Below, in pieces: positions 61,043 to 64,000 of a stretch of DNA of 64,000 nucleotides. This stretch comes from Oscillospiraceae bacterium (GTDB taxonomy: Bacteria > Bacillota > Clostridia > Oscillospirales > Ruminococcaceae). Under the pieces are notes generated by a model. That model was not told the DNA's origin. It worked only from the letters and a program-made list of their open reading frames with translations, and made no database searches. Each line of letters begins with the position of its first letter. Position 1 is the first letter of the stretch. Where the stretch lies: positions 2,976,001-3,040,000 of the forward strand of contig CP107210.1 in the NCBI GenBank assembly GCA_025757985.1. The letters are read 5' to 3'. The position numbers and the translations under genes are program-made.

Positions 61043-61429
61043 ATGCCGACTACATTGCTGATCGTCTACCGCGTGCTGGGCACGGTGCTTTTTGCACTGG
61101 CCGCCGCCGCGATTGTGGAAAAATACCGCACCGTGCGCGGGGCTGTGCTGCTGCCTGCCCGCGTACTGGAATGCCGCAAGGCCGGCTCCACCAGCCCCGG
61201 CGCGGCAGCCGGCGGCTACCGCTATCTGGTGGAGCTGCATGCCAACGGCCGGAGGCTGGAGATGGAGACGAACGACTCCTTCTGGTTCAGGCATGACAAG
61301 GACAAGGGCAAGATCATTCAGGTCTGGTACAACCCCAGTGCCCGCTGTGTTGAGCGCAAAAGCTGGGAGACCGAAATATTCTCGGCATTGCTGGCCGGTA
61401 TCGGTGCGGCGCTGCTGCTGATCCGCTGA
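61043..61429 (+). CDS. Small membrane protein (DUF3592-like)
   Basis: A 128-residue protein with N- and C-terminal helices (LLIVYRVLGTVLFALAAAAI, IFSALLAGIGAALLLI) around a beta-rich middle (YRYLVELHANGRRLEME, IIQVWYNPSARCVERK), the layout of DUF3592 proteins. Function unknown. It ends seven bases before rmuC, with which it is cotranscribed. Confidence 0.75.
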   Translation: MPTTLLIVYRVLGTVLFALAAAAIVEKYRTVRGAVLLPARVLECRKAGSTSPGAAAGGYRYLVELHANGRRLEMETNDSFWFRHDKDKGKIIQVWYNPSARCVERKSWETEIFSALLAGIGAALLLIR

Positions 61430-61436
61430 GGTGACT

Positions 61437-62801
61437 ATGGATTGGATACTGTATCTGCTGCTGGCGCTGGCCGCAGCGGGGGATATTTTGCTGGCTGTGG
61501 TGCTGGCAAAGGTCATGCGTAAAAACGCGGGACCGGAGCAGAAAATCGACACAGCGGACGATTTTGTCCGTGCCGTGACACCGGTGCTGCAGAGCGAAAC
61601 CGACCTGCTGGCCGAGCAGCTGCGTGCCATGCAGGGAGAGAGCGCCCGCACCACAAGCGCAACGCTGCGCGACTTTTCCGCCGTGCTGGCCGAAAATCAG
61701 CGCCAGAGCGCAGCCAATAGCACCGCTCGGCTGGAGGCCATCGACCGCGCCGGGGCAGCCCGCCAGCGCGCGGCCAACGATGCCCTGCTTGCCCAGCTGA
61801 CGATGATGGAAAACCGCCTGAAAAATCTGGAGGATTCCAACGCTACCCGGATGGACAGCGTGCGCGGCGCGCTGGTGCAGGGGCTGAATACGATCCGTGC
61901 CGACAACAACAAAAAGCTGGATGAGATACGCGGCACGGTCGAGGAAAAGCTGCAGGACACGCTGCAGCAGCGGATCAATGACTCCTTTAAGACGGTCAGC
62001 GCCCAGCTGGAGCAGGTCTATAAGGGTCTGGGAGAGATGCAGAACCTCGCCGCCGATGTCGGCAGCCTCAAGCAGGTCCTTTCCGGGGTAAAGACCCGCG
62101 GCATACTGGGCGAGGTGCAGCTTGGCGCGATCCTTGAGCAGATCCTGGCCCCCGGCCAGTATGAGGAAAATGTGGCTACGGTGCCCGGCAGCACCAACCG
62201 CGTGGAATTTGCGGTCAAGCTGCCGGGGCAGGGCGGCCCGGTCTGGCTGCCCATTGACGCCAAGTTCCCCGGTGATACCTACGCCCACCTGCAGGCAGCG
62301 CAGCAGCGCGGCGATGCAGCCGCTGTGAACGCGATGCGCAAGGCGCTGAACAATGTGCTGCGCGCTGAGGCAAAGGATATCCATGACAAGTACATCGAGG
62401 TACCCTACACCACCAGCTTCGGCATCCTGTTCCTGCCGTTTGAGGGGCTGTACGCCGAGGTCGTCTCCAGCGGCGTGACCGAGCTGCTGCAGCGCGAGTA
62501 TCAGATCACGGTTGCAGGCCCCTCCACGATGGCGGCACTGCTCAACGCTTTGCAGATGGGCTTCCGCACGCTGGCGATCCAGAAGCGCTCCGGCGAGGTC
62601 TGGACGATTTTGGGTGCGGTTAAGACCGAGTTTGAAAAGTTCGGCACCGGCCTGCAGCAGATGCAGCGCCACCTGAACCAGACCGGCTCCGATCTGGAGG
62701 AGCTGATCGGCCCGCGCAGCCGCGCCATCACCCGCAAGCTGGAGTCAGTGCAGCAGCTTGACCCGGATGCCGCCGCAGAGCTATTGGGCATCGAGGAGTA
62801 G
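61437..62801 (+). CDS. rmuC: DNA recombination protein RmuC
   Basis: A 454-residue protein: N-terminal membrane helix, a long coiled coil (about 60-215), then the RmuC nuclease-like domain (LGEVQLGAILEQILAPGQYEEN, LPIDAKFPGDTY, NALQMGFRTLAIQKRSGEVW). RmuC limits inversion of repeats in E. coli. ATG chosen after GAGGTGACT; a GTG two codons earlier is possible. Confidence 0.92.
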   Translation: MDWILYLLLALAAAGDILLAVVLAKVMRKNAGPEQKIDTADDFVRAVTPVLQSETDLLAEQLRAMQGESARTTSATLRDFSAVLAENQRQSAANSTARLEAIDRAGAARQRAANDALLAQLTMMENRLKNLEDSNATRMDSVRGALVQGLNTIRADNNKKLDEIRGTVEEKLQDTLQQRINDSFKTVSAQLEQVYKGLGEMQNLAADVGSLKQVLSGVKTRGILGEVQLGAILEQILAPGQYEENVATVPGSTNRVEFAVKLPGQGGPVWLPIDAKFPGDTYAHLQAAQQRGDAAAVNAMRKALNNVLRAEAKDIHDKYIEVPYTTSFGILFLPFEGLYAEVVSSGVTELLQREYQITVAGPSTMAALLNALQMGFRTLAIQKRSGEVWTILGAVKTEFEKFGTGLQQMQRHLNQTGSDLEELIGPRSRAITRKLESVQQLDPDAAAELLGIEE

Positions 62802-62862
62802 GGGAGGCGTATCCCTGTCGGGCTATGTGCCGTTATTGCATTGCTAAAAAGTTTATAGAGCA

Positions 62863-63036
62863 GTAGGGGCGGCATATATGCCGCCCGCCGCCTTGCGCCG
62901 CCGCCCTCTGCCCTTATTTATAGCTTCTTCCAAAATCACATCTTCCGTAGGGGGGCGGATTCCGTATCCGCCCGCCGCTTTCCCACAAATGGCCATTTGC
63001 TGTACACGGCAGGGCCGGGCATGCCCGGCCCCTACA
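62863..63036. repeat. REP-like palindromes
   Basis: At least three GTAGGGG-type palindromes (GGCGGCATATATGCCGCC, GGCGGATTCCGTATCCGCC, GGGCCGGGCATGCCCGGCCC) spread through the rmuC-degV gap, otherwise free of genes. Confidence 0.7.
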
Positions 63037-63079
63037 GTGTGGTTGTTTGCTTTCCACGCTGTCATTTTCGCCAGAATCC

Positions 63080-63100
63080 GCCCCCGCAAGGGGGCTTTTT
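63080..63100 (+). terminator. Short terminator hairpin
   Basis: GCCCCC GCAA GGGGGC followed by five T. Confidence 0.75.
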
Positions 63101-63116
63101 CTATGCCGCTGCCCAC

Positions 63117-63145
63117 TTTACACGGCGGGTGCGCTGTGGTATACT
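63117..63145 (+). promoter_or_regulatory. Promoter of degV
   Basis: TTTACA (63117-63122) and TATACT (63140-63145), 17-bp spacer, 65 bases before the ATG. Confidence 0.65.
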
Positions 63146-63209
63146 GAATAAGTTATTGAACAGTCAACAACATGCGGCGCTGCCGCACGCCCATAAAGGA
63201 GTTACTGCC

Positions 63210-64000
63210 ATGATCCGTATTGTTACCGATTCCGCCGCCGATTTGACCGCAGCGGAGCTGAACGCCCCCGGCGTTTTTGTTGTGCCGCTGTCTGTCACCT
63301 TTGCAGACGGCACCACCCAGCTTGATGACGGCACGATGACGAAGGATGAATTCTTCGTCCGTCTGGCAGAGGACAGCAAGCTGCCCCGCACAAGCCAGCC
63401 CAGCCCGGCCAGCTTTATACAGGTGTATGAGGACGCCGCCGCAGCGGGGGATGAGGTTCTTGTGATCACCATTGGCCAGAAGCTGTCCGGCACCTACCAG
63501 TGCGCGCATCTGGCCGCCGCCGATGTCGGCCTGCAGGCGCATATCGTGGACTCCGAAGCGGCTTCGCAGGCTGAGGCGCTGCTCGTCCGTGAGGCGGTGC
63601 GCCTGCGTGATGAGGAGGGCCTGACGGCGGAGGAGATCGCCGCTGTGCTGGAACAGTTCAAGAAGCGGGTGCGCATCGTTGCCGTGGTGGACAGCCTCAA
63701 GCATCTGCAGAAGGGCGGCCGGCTGCCGGCAGCGGTGGCGCTGGTGGGCGGCGCACTCGGCATCAAGCCGGTGCTGGCCCTGCAGGACGGTGCCATCAAG
63801 CTGGTGGACAAGGGCCGCGGCCGCCCCGGTGCGCTGGTCGCCATGTTCAAGCAGCTGGACACGCTCGGCGGTGTTGACCCGCGCTACGGCTATACGCTGC
63901 TCTACAGCGATAACAAGCAGCTTATTGCACCGGTACACCACTACATGCACCAGAATCTCCAACTGACCGGCGGCCGTGTGGCCCAGCTTGGCCCCACTAT
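63210..64000 (+). CDS. DegV family fatty-acid-binding protein, runs off window
   Basis: At least 263 residues, open to the window edge. DegV proteins bind a fatty acid and act with fatty acid kinase (FakB role) in lipid metabolism. Seen: IRIVTDSAADLTAAELN, PRTSQPSPASFIQVYEDA, the ligand-site SGTYQ motif in QKLSGTYQCA, and SLKHLQKGGRLPAAVALVGG. Usual length is about 280, so little is missing. ATG after AAAGGAG. Confidence 0.92.
   Translation, partial: MIRIVTDSAADLTAAELNAPGVFVVPLSVTFADGTTQLDDGTMTKDEFFVRLAEDSKLPRTSQPSPASFIQVYEDAAAAGDEVLVITIGQKLSGTYQCAHLAAADVGLQAHIVDSEAASQAEALLVREAVRLRDEEGLTAEEIAAVLEQFKKRVRIVAVVDSLKHLQKGGRLPAAVALVGGALGIKPVLALQDGAIKLVDKGRGRPGALVAMFKQLDTLGGVDPRYGYTLLYSDNKQLIAPVHHYMHQNLQLTGGRVAQLGPT

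Overview
The window looks like the chromosome of a gut Firmicute of the Oscillospiraceae/Ruminococcaceae (Faecalibacterium, Gemmiger or Subdoligranulum type). This rests on Firmicute promoters and Shine-Dalgarno sites, a T-box riboswitch, a TnpV/large-serine-recombinase mobile module, Maff2/VirB6 conjugation remnants, and GC-rich housekeeping genes studded with short GC palindromes. The species is inferred from gene families, not proven.

Layout. (1) 1-10.2 kb is a mobile-element recombination module. It holds two large serine recombinases flanking tnpV, a GNAT-like protein, an XRE repressor, a RepA-like ATPase, a catalytically dead resolvase homologue, a third serine recombinase, two small accessory proteins that share a domain with that recombinase's C-terminus, and a second XRE regulator under a palindromic operator. 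(2) 10.2-15.06 kb is a patchwork of gene pieces: ugd, VirB6, Maff2, Rpn nuclease, GT4 and alpha/beta-hydrolase. A duplicated small gene and repeated terminator hairpins separate them. An intact AlbA_2/ATPase gene and a truncated DUF262 gene follow. (3) 15.07-21.7 kb is a GC-rich sugar-catabolic operon: a truncated ABC permease, two RidA proteins, a lactonase-like propeller, a GH2 beta-mannosidase and a metal-dependent deacetylase. (4) 21.7-27.7 kb is a second patchwork: IS66 pieces, a broken MBL hydrolase, a partial copy of the module end from region 1, an alarmone synthetase plus small partner, broken rmlD, intact rmlC, and DUF1972, DnaC and YfhO fragments. (5) 27.7-46.7 kb is a capsule/exopolysaccharide locus with acetyltransferases, GT2 and GT4 enzymes, an FAD enzyme, flippase, acyltransferase, priming sugar-phosphate transferase, LicD, polymerase and membrane proteins. 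A divergent cytidylyltransferase-oxidoreductase fusion plus aminotransferase closes it. (6) 46.7-49.5 kb holds more debris, with MarR and nitroreductase remnants and a broken recombinase. (7) 49.5-64 kb is GC-rich core genome: XRE, a SEDS protein, LCP, a T-box-controlled Trp-type ABC transporter, galM, a YerC/TrpR-like regulator, rmuC and degV.

How the parts work together. The capsule genes supply primer (sugar transferase), dTDP-rhamnose (rmlC, broken rmlD), chain elongation (GTs), flipping and polymerisation (Wzx/Wzy-like), and decoration (acyltransferases, LicD, possibly a CDP-linked group). The LCP protein at 53 kb could attach the polymer to the wall. The recombinase-rich flanks and many sharp junctions inside glycan genes mark this as a rearrangement hot spot. 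If the sequence is a metagenome assembly, some junctions could be assembly artefacts.

The most novel-looking items are the recombinase accessory-domain family (7.7-9.4 kb), a candidate structured leader RNA present twice upstream of ugd starts (10.3 and 25.2 kb), the alarmone-synthetase/small-protein pair, and the LCP protein with a possible erythromycin-esterase-like C-terminal half.
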